Shown: one piece after another, positions 1 through 7,396 of the stretch
Position numbering within the stretch: position 1 is the stretch's first letter
How the letters are laid out: every line of letters begins with the position of its first letter
Assembly: GCA_039184865.1 (NCBI GenBank)
Contig: JBCDAV010000005.1
Coordinates: 183,418 to 247,417 of the forward strand
Length of the DNA stretch: 64,000 nucleotides
From: Thermohalobaculum sp039184865
Lineage (GTDB): Bacteria > Pseudomonadota > Alphaproteobacteria > Rhodobacterales > Rhodobacteraceae
Direction of reading: 5' to 3'
The notes under the pieces: model-generated
The model's input: the letters and a program-made list of their open reading frames with translations, nothing else
Database searches by the model: none
Told to the model about the DNA's origin: nothing
Translations under genes and position numbers: made by a program

Positions 1-1245
1 CTGCTGAAGACGCCCGCCGATCCCACCGGGACGAAGACCCTCGGCACATGGAACAACTGCGCCAATGGCGAGACGCCGTGGGGCACCTATCTGGCGTGCG
101 AAGAGAACTTCAACGGCTACTTCCGATCGGCTGACAAGGAGATGGAGGTTCCGGCTGCGCTGAAACGGTACGGTGTCGGCGTCGATGACTGGGGCTACTC
201 CTGGGCTCAGATCGACGACCGGTTCGACATCTCGAAGACACCGAACGAGCCAAACCGCGCCGGGTACGTGGTCGAGATTGATCCGACGGATCCCAACTCG
301 ACACCGAAGAAGCGCACGGCACTCGGCCGCTTCAAGCATGAGAACGCCGAAGTCGTCGTCAACAGGGACGGGCGGATCGTTGTCTACATGGGCGACGACG
401 AGCGCGGCGAGTTCCTCTACCGCTATGTCTCCAACGGCGTCTACTCCGCCGGTGGCAGCACGGATGACCTGCTGGTCGACGGCAAGCTCTACGCCGCCGT
501 ATTCTCGGACGACGGTCGTGGCAAATGGGCCGAACTCTCCGAAGCGGCGACCGGCATGTCGAAGGCCGAGATCGCGGTGCACTCGCGTCAGGCAGGCTCG
601 AAGGTCGGCGCGACCACGATGGACCGTCCCGAATGGGTCACCTCGAACCCGAACAAGGCGGAAGTCTACGTCGCCCTGACCAACAACAAGAACCGCGGCA
701 TCAAGCCGAACAAGGGCGGCGATGCCACTCCGGTCGGCGGCCCGAACCCGCGCGAAGGCAACAAGTACGGCCAGATCGTGCGCTGGATGCCGGACGACGA
801 GGACCATGCCGCCGAGGGCTTCGACTGGAACATCTTCGTTCTGGCCGGCAACCCGGCGGTGCATTCAGACGACCGCGCCGGGTCACCGAACGTGAATGCC
901 GAGAACATGTTCAACTCGCCGGACGGCATCGGCTTCGACTCCCGGGGCATCCTGTGGATCCAGACCGACGGCAACTACAAGGACAAGGACGACTTCGAAG
1001 GTCACGGCAACAACCAGATGCTGGCAGCCGACACCGAGACCGGCGAGATCCGCCGCTTCCTGGTCGGACCGGTCTCTTGCGAAGTCACCGGCCTTGCCTG
1101 GTCGCCAGACCGCAAGACGATGTTCGTCGGCGTCCAGCACCCGGGCGAGAAGGGCTTCGAGAGCCACTGGCCGCTCGGCGGTGACAGCGTACCGCGGTCG
1201 GGCGTCGTCGCCATCAAGCGCACCGATGGCGGCCTGATGGGCTGA
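1..1245 (+). CDS. PhoX-family alkaline phosphatase (DUF839), 3' part of gene
   Basis: C-terminal part of a PhoX-type phosphatase. Characterised members are calcium-dependent, usually Tat-exported periplasmic enzymes that release phosphate from organic phosphoesters. The frame is open from base 1, and bases 55-111 encode NCANGETPWGTYLACEENF, the hallmark segment of the family, so the gene starts upstream of the window and the Met codon at 142 is internal. Further family-like segments are RPEWVTSNP (about 627-653) and SPDGIGFDSRGILWIQTDG (about 916-972). The C-terminus is complete and is followed by a hairpin terminator. The N-terminal signal peptide cannot be checked. No Pho box can be assessed because the promoter is outside the window. 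Confidence 0.9.
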   Translation: MLKTPADPTGTKTLGTWNNCANGETPWGTYLACEENFNGYFRSADKEMEVPAALKRYGVGVDDWGYSWAQIDDRFDISKTPNEPNRAGYVVEIDPTDPNSTPKKRTALGRFKHENAEVVVNRDGRIVVYMGDDERGEFLYRYVSNGVYSAGGSTDDLLVDGKLYAAVFSDDGRGKWAELSEAATGMSKAEIAVHSRQAGSKVGATTMDRPEWVTSNPNKAEVYVALTNNKNRGIKPNKGGDATPVGGPNPREGNKYGQIVRWMPDDEDHAAEGFDWNIFVLAGNPAVHSDDRAGSPNVNAENMFNSPDGIGFDSRGILWIQTDGNYKDKDDFEGHGNNQMLAADTETGEIRRFLVGPVSCEVTGLAWSPDRKTMFVGVQHPGEKGFESHWPLGGDSVPRSGVVAIKRTDGGLMG

Positions 1246-1266
1246 GCCGCACCAACCGGCATTCGG

Positions 1267-1293
1267 CGGGCCGATCCGAAGCGGGTCGGCCCG
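1267..1293 (+). terminator. Hairpin terminator after the phoX-like gene
   Basis: A 9-bp GC-rich stem (1267-1275 paired with 1285-1293, one G-T pair) closes a 9-nt loop and is followed by TCTTCT. It lies 22 bp after the stop of the phosphatase gene and before the 3' end of the convergent ABC ATPase gene, so it could serve both strands. The T run is imperfect. Confidence 0.6.
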
Positions 1294-1323
1294 TCTTCTC
1301 GACTCATTCCATTAAAATTGCCC

Positions 1324-2256
1324 TCAAGCGGCACGCTCGCTCGTCAAGGCGAGGAAGACCTCTTCAAGATTGGGTTCTTCGGTCGTGATATCGACGATCT
1401 GGAGCCCTGTTTCCTGAACCCTCGCAATCAGTTGCGGGGCTGAGGCGACCGAGCGCGAGTAGGTCAATGCGAGCACATCCGGTTGGCGAAGAGCGGTTTG
1501 TGCATCCATGATTTCCGGTGCTTTTTCAATCGGTTGCGCCAGCTTCAGGAGAACGGACTTCGCATCGAGTCGACTCAGCAGGACCGGCGTGTCATCGCAG
1601 GCCACGACCTCGCCGTGGTTGATGATGGCGATCCGGTCACACATTTCCTCGGCTTCTTCGAGGTAGTGCGTGGTCAGAATTATCGTAGTTCCAAAGGCAT
1701 TTAGCTCCTTTACATACGACCAGAGCATCTGCCGCAATTCGATATCGACACCGGCTGTCGGCTCGTCCAGAACCAGCACGGCCGGGGCGTGGACGAGCGC
1801 TTTTGCGACCAGCAGACGGCGGCGCATACCACCCGAGAGCGTTCGCGAGTAAGCATCGGATTTATCAGCTAAACCAACGGCTTGCAGGATTTCCTGCGTG
1901 CGTCTTTCGGCCTTTGGAACACCGTAGAGACCGGCCTGGACGTCGAGCGCCTGGGCGGGCGTGAAGAACGCATCGAGATTGAGCTCCTGCGGGACCACGC
2001 CGATGGCCGCGCGCGACTGGCGCGGATTGACGTCCTGATCGAAGCCCCAGATCCGGACCGAGCCGGAGGACTTGATCACAAGACCCGCCAGGATATTGAT
2101 AAATGTGGATTTTCCAGCGCCGTTGGGTCCGAGCAGGCCGAAGATCGAGCCCGCCGGAATGTCGAGATCGACACCCTTCAGCGCCTCTTTCGCGACGCCG
2201 AGCGAGGACGCATAGGTCTTGCGCAGGCCCCGCACTTCGATGGCATTCTCCGGCAT
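1324..2256 (-). CDS. ABC transporter ATP-binding protein, ABC-2/YadG type
   Basis: Nucleotide-binding subunit of 310 aa, resembling the ATPases that drive ABC-2-type exporters (YadG/DrrA/CcmA-like). Visible motifs are Walker A GPNGAGKST (residues 43-51), signature LSGGMRRRL, Walker B LVLDEPTAGVD and the H-loop TTHYLEEAE. The C-terminal extension of about 80 aa ends with an NLEEVF segment typical of this subgroup. Such ATPases normally sit beside a six-helix ABC-2 permease gene. None is present here: downstream is the convergent phosphatase gene, and 17 bp upstream is an unrelated gene on the same strand. The partner permease may be elsewhere or may have been lost. Substrate unknown. Confidence 0.88.
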   Translation of the reverse strand: MPENAIEVRGLRKTYASSLGVAKEALKGVDLDIPAGSIFGLLGPNGAGKSTFINILAGLVIKSSGSVRIWGFDQDVNPRQSRAAIGVVPQELNLDAFFTPAQALDVQAGLYGVPKAERRTQEILQAVGLADKSDAYSRTLSGGMRRRLLVAKALVHAPAVLVLDEPTAGVDIELRQMLWSYVKELNAFGTTIILTTHYLEEAEEMCDRIAIINHGEVVACDDTPVLLSRLDAKSVLLKLAQPIEKAPEIMDAQTALRQPDVLALTYSRSVASAPQLIARVQETGLQIVDITTEEPNLEEVFLALTSERAA

Positions 2257-2273
2257 TGTATTTCCTTAAAGTG

Positions 2274-3914
2274 TCAGACAATGACACCTTTGAGCCAACC
2301 AATCCATTGCGCAACCCACCCCCATTCGGCGGGTAGCTTGGCGGCAAGGGCGAGCAAGGTGTCAGAAAAAGCAAGAAATACATACGCAGAGCCTGCGGGC
2401 ACAGCAACAGCAGCGGCCTTGACCGCATTCTCGCGCATCTTGCGCAAAACATCGACCGCAAATGCACGGATTGCTGACCGCATCGATCGCAGGAAGCCCC
2501 GCTGCGACTCTGGTACCGCTGCTGGAACATCACCGGTGACAGAAGGTTCCGGCAGTGCTGCGACTTCTTCTTCAAACAAGCGACCGTCTGCGGGGCCGGA
2601 CAACAACTCAGCTTCGGACATCTGACGGTGAAGACTTGCGGCATCTTTTACCGCATCCATCTCGGTTTCACGTTCAGCCATAGATGACTTGAACGGCTCA
2701 GAGAAGTTCTGCCACTCAGCGAATTGCGAAATGAACATCGAATGTTGCGCGACAACCGATTTTAACATGGCAGATGCATCTTCAAGTAAAACTCTATCGG
2801 AGACATCAGCAAATGCCTTCAGTTCGAGACCCGCCATTCCACAGCGAATAACTTCAACATCTCCAGGAGCATTTCCGAGCGAATCGAGTGTCCGATCGAT
2901 AGCAGGCGCGATTCGTAGTGCGTTACTGGCGCTACTTTCTTTCAGGCTTTGCAGCGATTCTCGTAGAACGAGCCAAGCAATACCTGATGCATCGTTCGGC
3001 ACGCTGAACGTCGAGGGATCGATGAGTTGAAGCATTCCGTATTCAACTGTGAAGTTGGTTGGTGATGTCTTGGCGCTTGGGAGGAGCGGTGGATCCTCCG
3101 GATCAATCGCATCCTTCTGCGCCCATGCAATCTCGGCATTCACCATGTTGCTGGAATGCCACCAACTCTCACCCAAGAGGTTCACGATCTGCAAGTCCAT
3201 CCCGATCGGACGCTGTTCGCCCGCCAAACGCTGATAGTACCAGTCCATCCACACGTCCCAGTCTCCCGCCAAGCCATTCATCTTGTCGCTCAGACGAGCA
3301 GTGATGGCGCGAAGCTTAAATTGAACCTGATCATCCCACAGCGGTCGCATCATTAGTTCCGCTGTACTTCCACCCTCCTCGACACAACGTGCGTCCCGAT
3401 CTATCTCGGACCAAAGGGCCTCGCTTATACTAAAGACGCTCGCGCTGCTTTCGAACTCTCGGTTATTCTGAACGATGTTTGCCGAGAGACTTTCGACCAA
3501 TCCACGAACTGAGGCATCTTCTTTGCCGTGGAATAGCAGATCGGCCGGAACCTGAAAGCAGCTTCCCAAGCAACGCATGAGATCGTACTCAGTTGATGTT
3601 TGATGGCTGCGATAAAGCCTCCGGATGCGACCTTTGAAGTTGCTGTAGTAAGTTATGAAACTGGTGACGTCAGGATGGATTTCGCCGGACTTGTCAGGAT
3701 AAGCGCTTCTGAACCAAAGATAGACTGAGGCTCCCCAGATTATTTGCAGTGATTTGTGTGGCTCGCCGCGATGATAACGCTCGTTATGAAATGGAAAATC
3801 AGCCCATGCGAAAAGGATGACTGCACGCAACGCGAGTCGCGTTGTGATAGCCAATCGTGCGTCAAAACTCTGATAAGCAAACCATTCCGCAAACTCAACA
3901 TCTTCTTCTGGCAA
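2274..3914 (-). CDS. Hypothetical protein with C-terminal membrane segments, AT-richer than neighbours
   Basis: Unrecognised 546-aa protein. The codon usage is visibly AT-richer than in the flanking genes, which suggests horizontal acquisition. The N-terminal part is mostly helical and Trp/Tyr-rich, with a W-x-VW-x-DWYYQRLAGE segment in the middle. Residues of about 390-445 are acidic and Ala-rich. The last ~60 residues contain hydrophobic stretches (AYVFLAFSDTLLALAAKL and WGWVAQWIGWLKGVIV), so the protein is probably anchored in the membrane by its C-terminus. The start taken is TTG at 3914; the in-frame stop lies only about 30 bp upstream and no ATG/GTG is available, so the N-terminus is uncertain or truncated. 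It is 17 bp upstream of the ABC ATPase gene on the same strand. No function is proposed. Confidence 0.6.
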   Translation of the reverse strand: MPEEDVEFAEWFAYQSFDARLAITTRLALRAVILFAWADFPFHNERYHRGEPHKSLQIIWGASVYLWFRSAYPDKSGEIHPDVTSFITYYSNFKGRIRRLYRSHQTSTEYDLMRCLGSCFQVPADLLFHGKEDASVRGLVESLSANIVQNNREFESSASVFSISEALWSEIDRDARCVEEGGSTAELMMRPLWDDQVQFKLRAITARLSDKMNGLAGDWDVWMDWYYQRLAGEQRPIGMDLQIVNLLGESWWHSSNMVNAEIAWAQKDAIDPEDPPLLPSAKTSPTNFTVEYGMLQLIDPSTFSVPNDASGIAWLVLRESLQSLKESSASNALRIAPAIDRTLDSLGNAPGDVEVIRCGMAGLELKAFADVSDRVLLEDASAMLKSVVAQHSMFISQFAEWQNFSEPFKSSMAERETEMDAVKDAASLHRQMSEAELLSGPADGRLFEEEVAALPEPSVTGDVPAAVPESQRGFLRSMRSAIRAFAVDVLRKMRENAVKAAAVAVPAGSAYVFLAFSDTLLALAAKLPAEWGWVAQWIGWLKGVIV

Positions 3915-3989
3915 CTTCGCCCCCGCTTCGCTTTCCTGAGTACGTTATCCTTCGTGACGACTAAAGCCTATCAAAACGATCTGATGTTT

Positions 3990-4562
3990 TCATGCCAGGC
4001 ATGCGGAACGAAACGCCGAAGCAATGCTGGGACCATGTTTTTCGGGAAGGATCATGGGGTAGTCGCCCAGCGCGATCTTGGAGGTCGCGAAGCACGGGCC
4101 GGGCTGGCGGAACAGCAGGTCGGTAAGGGCGGGCACCTGCTCCATCGCGGTCACGGCCATGGTGTGCCGGATGCCCGCGCCTCGCGCGATGGCGCAGAGG
4201 TCTAGGGTGCGGGTCAGGCCGGTCTGGTTTCCGGTCTCGCCGAAGTGTTCGTTGTCGAGGACCAGGGTCGTCAGGTTCGCGGGCGCCTGTGCGCCGACGA
4301 CGGCGAGGGTGCCGAGGCCCATCATGATCTCGCCGTCTCCGGTCAGGCAGAGGACGCGGCGCTCGGGCCGTGCAAGGGCGACGCCGAGTGCCGTGGCGAG
4401 CGCGAGGCCCATGCCGCCCCAGGAGTGCAGCGCCTCGGCGCCGAGACCGGCGGCGGCGCAGTCCCAGGTCGGCGCGCCGAGACCGGGGACGACCAGCGCG
4501 CCGCCGCGCTCGGCCAGCACGGCGGCGGTGAAGGCGCGGCGGTCGAGGTAGTTCGAGGTCAT
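3990..4562 (-). CDS. Thiamine-diphosphate decarboxylase, beta-type (C-terminal half) subunit, ComE-like
   Basis: A 190-aa protein corresponding to the cofactor-binding half of split ThDP decarboxylases such as sulfopyruvate decarboxylase ComE and phosphonopyruvate decarboxylase. The ThDP/Mg motif is visible: GDGEIMMGLG followed about 20 residues later by LDNEHFGETG. SWGGMGLALATALGVALA precedes it as in the family. Length is right for a beta subunit. The matching alpha-type subunit is encoded on the same strand at 5216-5779, but 653 bp of non-coding DNA separates the two, whereas such pairs are usually adjacent or fused. Likely reaction: decarboxylation of a 2-oxo acid carrying a sulfonate or phosphonate group to an aldehyde. 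Which substrate is not decided by the sequence. Confidence 0.82.
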   Translation of the reverse strand: MTSNYLDRRAFTAAVLAERGGALVVPGLGAPTWDCAAAGLGAEALHSWGGMGLALATALGVALARPERRVLCLTGDGEIMMGLGTLAVVGAQAPANLTTLVLDNEHFGETGNQTGLTRTLDLCAIARGAGIRHTMAVTAMEQVPALTDLLFRQPGPCFATSKIALGDYPMILPEKHGPSIASAFRSACLA

Positions 4563-4940
4563 GGGGTCGGGCCTGTCGTGTTCATGGTGACCGGGCGGGG
4601 TATCCTGCGAGGCTGGATTGCGTGGGGCCTGTTCGGGACGTAGATGCGGTTGCCGTGCCTGCCTTTGGGCGTTTGTGGGTCAAGGGCAGGACGGTGCTGC
4701 GGCGACCGGCCCTGGGAGGGCGTGTTCGATTGGGTTCTCAGGCTCTGGGTTTTGAGTTGTCGAAGATGTTTATGGTGGGGCTGAACTCGGGATGCGCCCT
4801 CCCGGGGGGACGGTCGGGCACCGCCCGGCAGCCTTATTCCGGATGATGAAACCTTGTGAACCGTCGCGTTGTCCGGCAACGCCGGACCGCGCCCGACCCG
4901 CCCGCACGGGCGGGCGCGTTTCTCGCGCCGCCCTCGGGTC

Positions 4941-4984
4941 GGTTGCGGTGTGTGGGCGGCAGGGCGCCCTTCCAAGCCGGTGTC
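4941..4984 (+). repeat. Imperfect direct repeat, copy A
   Basis: A segment beginning GGTTGCGGT, continuing GGGCGGCA and ending CCGGTGT, matched at 5115-5159 with roughly 70 percent identity by eye. Offset between copies is 174 bp. It lies inside the 653-bp spacer between the decarboxylase subunit genes. Confidence 0.45.
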
Positions 4985-5114
4985 AAAACGTACTCCGCTA
5001 GACTGCGCCAAGCGACATGGCTGCTGACGGACGACAGCGGTCTTGCCTGGCAAGAGCGCAGAGCGCCCGAACCACCCGTCCTCGAGCGCGCTGCCCGTGC
5101 GCCACTCTTCGATG

Positions 5115-5159
5115 GGTTGCGGTCTCCGGGCGGCACAGTGTCTCCTTGAACCGGTGTTC
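5115..5159 (+). repeat. Imperfect direct repeat, copy B
   Basis: Second copy of the repeat at 4941-4984. It shares the blocks GGTTGCGGT, GGGCGGCA and CCGGTGT in the same order and near-identical spacing. Confidence 0.45.
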
Positions 5160-5215
5160 GGGCGGGCGCCACCCGGTTGCGTCGTGCGAAAGATGATTGC
5201 GTCAGAGGCCATGCG

Positions 5216-5779
5216 CTAGCCGTCCTCCGCCCGTCCGAACGCCTTCGCGCCGATCACCCGCTGGCCGATCAGCACGGCGCAGCGCTGGTTGGCGTTGAAC
5301 GCCATGTTGGCGGCGGCGATGAAGGCCGGGCAGACGTCCTCGGCCCGGTCGACGGGGTAGCAGCGCACACCGATCTCGGTGAGGACGCGCTCTGCCGCCT
5401 GTCCCATGGGGATCTGCCAGTGATTGAATTCGCCGTACTGGCCGCGCATGGTCACGAGCATCAGGCAGGGCACGTCGAGCGCTGCGGGCAGGGTCAGCGC
5501 GTTGATGCAGTTGCCGACGCCCGAGGATTGCAGGGCCGTCATGCCGCGCGCGCCGCCGAGCCATAGGCCGGTGGTGATGCCGATGCCCTCTTCCTCGGTC
5601 GAGAGTGTCAGGACACGGGTGCCGGGGTCGTCTTCGCACATTCTCAGGAGGGGCGTCAGGCCGCCGTCGGGGATGGTGCAGACGTTGCCGATGCCGAGCG
5701 AGCGCATGGCGGCGAAGACCTCGGAGGACCAGTCCTGGGCGGCAGTCTGCAACATGGTCGAGAGCGTAAGCACGCGCAT
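5216..5779 (-). CDS. Thiamine-diphosphate decarboxylase, alpha-type (N-terminal half) subunit, ComD-like
   Basis: N-terminal (Pyr-domain) half of a split ThDP decarboxylase of the sulfopyruvate/phosphonopyruvate decarboxylase family. The family pattern is visible in IPDGGL, the catalytic-Glu region STEEEGIGITTGLWLGG (the Glu activates ThDP in relatives) and LQSSGVGNCINAL. The ATG at 5779 is chosen (187 aa). An in-frame ATG at 5851 would run back through a candidate promoter for the divergent transporter gene, and 5755 is another possibility. It pairs with the beta-type subunit at 3990-4562. Divergent orientation to the TctC gene suggests that the decarboxylase acts on the acid imported by that transporter or on a derivative of it. 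Confidence 0.8.
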   Translation of the reverse strand: MRVLTLSTMLQTAAQDWSSEVFAAMRSLGIGNVCTIPDGGLTPLLRMCEDDPGTRVLTLSTEEEGIGITTGLWLGGARGMTALQSSGVGNCINALTLPAALDVPCLMLVTMRGQYGEFNHWQIPMGQAAERVLTEIGVRCYPVDRAEDVCPAFIAAANMAFNANQRCAVLIGQRVIGAKAFGRAEDG

Positions 5780-5820
5780 CGGCGCGATGCAATCAGGTGG
5801 GCGATCCCCCGGCAGCGGTG

Positions 5821-5848
5821 TTGCGGTGCGAAAAGCGCAGGCTATAGT
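5821..5848 (+). promoter_or_regulatory. Candidate sigma-70-type promoter for the tctCBA operon
   Basis: TTGCGG (5821-5826) and TATAGT (5843-5848) are separated by 16 bp, with a predicted start near 5855, about 40 bp ahead of the TctC-like start codon. Assigned from consensus only. Confidence 0.4.
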
Positions 5849-5896
5849 CACCGCGAGGGCTCGCGCCTGCGGGACCGGACATCAGGGAGAGACATC

Positions 5897-6856
5897 ATGA
5901 AGACGTGGATGAAAGGCGCGGCCGCAGGGCTGCTGGCACTCGGTCTTGCGACGCCGTCGCACGCGGCGGAGATCCCGTGCGATACGGCGCAGCTGATCGT
6001 GCCGTGGAAGGCCGGGGGCGGCACGCATGTGATCTTCTCGATCTTCGAGAAGACGATTGCCGAGATGGACATCACGCCGAAGATCCAGGTGGTGACGGTC
6101 GGCGGACAGGGCGGCAACAAGGGCGCCAAGCAGGCGGCGAAGGCCAAGGCAGACGGCTGCACGCTGTTCGCGATCCACCAATCGGCGATCACGAGCTTCC
6201 TGAACGGCCGGATCGACTTCCAGTATGACGGATTCGAGACGGTTGCCAACCTGACGATGACGCCGGACATCATCGGCGCGGGCAAGGACGTGCCGTACAA
6301 GAACTTCGAGGAGTTCGCGGCCTATGCCAAGGCGAACCCCGGCAAGATCAAGGCAGGTACGACGTTCGGCTCGACCTCGCACTTCATCTGGCTGCTGCTG
6401 GCCAAGGAGATGGGCGTCGAGTTCTCCTATGTGCCCTATGACGGCACGGCCGAGCGCATGACAGCACTGCTGTCGGGAGCCATCGACATGGGTGCCTTGA
6501 ACGTGGCCTCGGGCCGCAAACATCTGGAATCGGGCGCTCTGCAGGGCTTTGCCATCGCAGCCCCAGAGCGGGCCAAGCAGTTGCCGGACATGCCGACGCT
6601 GCAGGAAATGGGCGTCGACATGACGTTCGCGCTGGAGCGCGGGATCGTGGCACCGAAGGGCACGCCGGCGGATGTGGTCGAGATGTGGGCCGGAGTCTTC
6701 AAGGCCGCGTCGGAGAACCCGGATCTGATGGCTCAGCTCGATGCCAAGGGCACGGGCCTGCGCTATCAGGGCCCGGCGGACTTCCGCGCATGGGCCGAGG
6801 CGATCTATGCCGACTACGAGGCGGTCGCCATCGAAATCGGCATGTACAAAAAGTAA
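5897..6856 (+). CDS. Tripartite tricarboxylate transporter substrate-binding protein (TctC/Bug family)
   Basis: Periplasmic solute-binding protein of 319 aa for a TctABC-type secondary transporter. A signal peptide is evident (MKTWMKGAAAGLLALGLA with cleavage after SHA). The mature protein begins with the Bug-type ligand loop VPWKAGGGTHVIFS, where a carboxylate group is normally bound by backbone atoms. The second ligand loop region is around GSTSHFIW. RBS GGGAGAG precedes the ATG. It is the first gene of an operon tctC-tctB-tctA-aminotransferase. Ligand unknown. Relatives bind di/tricarboxylates, and one TctABC system (SlcHFG) has been linked to 3-sulfolactate uptake, which would fit the adjacent ComDE-like genes. 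Confidence 0.9.
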   Translation: MKTWMKGAAAGLLALGLATPSHAAEIPCDTAQLIVPWKAGGGTHVIFSIFEKTIAEMDITPKIQVVTVGGQGGNKGAKQAAKAKADGCTLFAIHQSAITSFLNGRIDFQYDGFETVANLTMTPDIIGAGKDVPYKNFEEFAAYAKANPGKIKAGTTFGSTSHFIWLLLAKEMGVEFSYVPYDGTAERMTALLSGAIDMGALNVASGRKHLESGALQGFAIAAPERAKQLPDMPTLQEMGVDMTFALERGIVAPKGTPADVVEMWAGVFKAASENPDLMAQLDAKGTGLRYQGPADFRAWAEAIYADYEAVAIEIGMYKK

Positions 6857-6879
6857 GCCGACCCACACGACAGAGGTGC

Positions 6880-6903
6880 AGGGCGGCGCACGGGCGCTGC
6901 CCT
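6880..6903 (+). promoter_or_regulatory. Intra-operon hairpin between tctC- and tctB-like genes
   Basis: A 10-bp stem (6880-6889 with 6894-6903, one G-T pair) closes a 4-nt loop in the 57-bp gap. No T run follows. Such hairpins often protect the upstream binding-protein mRNA or partially terminate, which gives excess binding protein over the membrane subunits. That role is inferred here. Confidence 0.5.
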
Positions 6904-6913
6904 GACGGGGTGC

Positions 6914-7393
6914 ATGGCGATCAATCGGGACACACTCACGGCCATCTGCCTGCTGCTGGTCTGCGGCGGGCTTTTCTGGGCGTCACTCGACATCCGTGAG
7001 CCGGATTACGGCCAGTTGTCTCCGGCGACATGGCCGCGCGTCATCCTGGGCGTCTTCGGGTTTCTCTCGTTGATCTATCTTGCGCAGTCGCTCCGCCAGG
7101 GGGCGGACGCGCCCAATCCCGATGCGCCGACGGATCTCACGAGCTTCATTGCGTACTGGCGCAACGTGATCTGGTGCTTCGTGCTGTTCGGCGCATACCT
7201 GCTGGCGATCCCCTATGTCGGGATGCTGGCGGGCGGGGTGGCGTTCGTCTTCGCCCTGCTGACCGCGCTCGGCGGCTGGAGCAGGACGCCCATTCACGTT
7301 GCCGTGGCACTCGTTTCGGTCGGCGGCATGTGGCTGTTGTTCACCCACGCGTTGGGCGTGATCCTGCCACGCGGCGAATGGACGGGTTTCTAG
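6914..7393 (+). CDS. Tripartite tricarboxylate transporter small membrane subunit (TctB family)
   Basis: A 159-aa integral membrane protein with four hydrophobic segments (near residues 8-25, 45-60, 80-110 and 120-150), the usual topology and length of TctB. The start at 6914 follows a GGGG-containing weak ribosome site. The gene lies between the binding-protein gene and the large TctA permease gene, 3 bp upstream of the latter, as expected for this transporter class. TctB sequences are poorly conserved, so identification rests on size, topology and position. Confidence 0.85.
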   Translation: MAINRDTLTAICLLLVCGGLFWASLDIREPDYGQLSPATWPRVILGVFGFLSLIYLAQSLRQGADAPNPDAPTDLTSFIAYWRNVIWCFVLFGAYLLAIPYVGMLAGGVAFVFALLTALGGWSRTPIHVAVALVSVGGMWLLFTHALGVILPRGEWTGF

Positions 7394-7396
7394 GCG

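Larger units (their letters stand above)
4563..5215 (-). other. Non-coding spacer of 653 bp between the two decarboxylase subunit genes
   Basis: No frame here has convincing coding character; open frames overlap one another on both strands and resemble nothing. The sequence holds two perfect hairpins: 4871-4887 (7-bp stem, 3-nt loop) and 4897-4914 (CCCGCCCG against CGGGCGGG). It also has an imperfect direct repeat listed separately. It sits exactly between two subunits of one enzyme, which suggests an inserted or expanded repeat element, or a structured leader. I do not recognise the element. Confidence 0.5.

Noticed and set aside
4563..5215. Open frames in the decarboxylase spacer as small genes
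   Set aside because: Mutually overlapping frames on both strands without family pattern or clear ribosome site.
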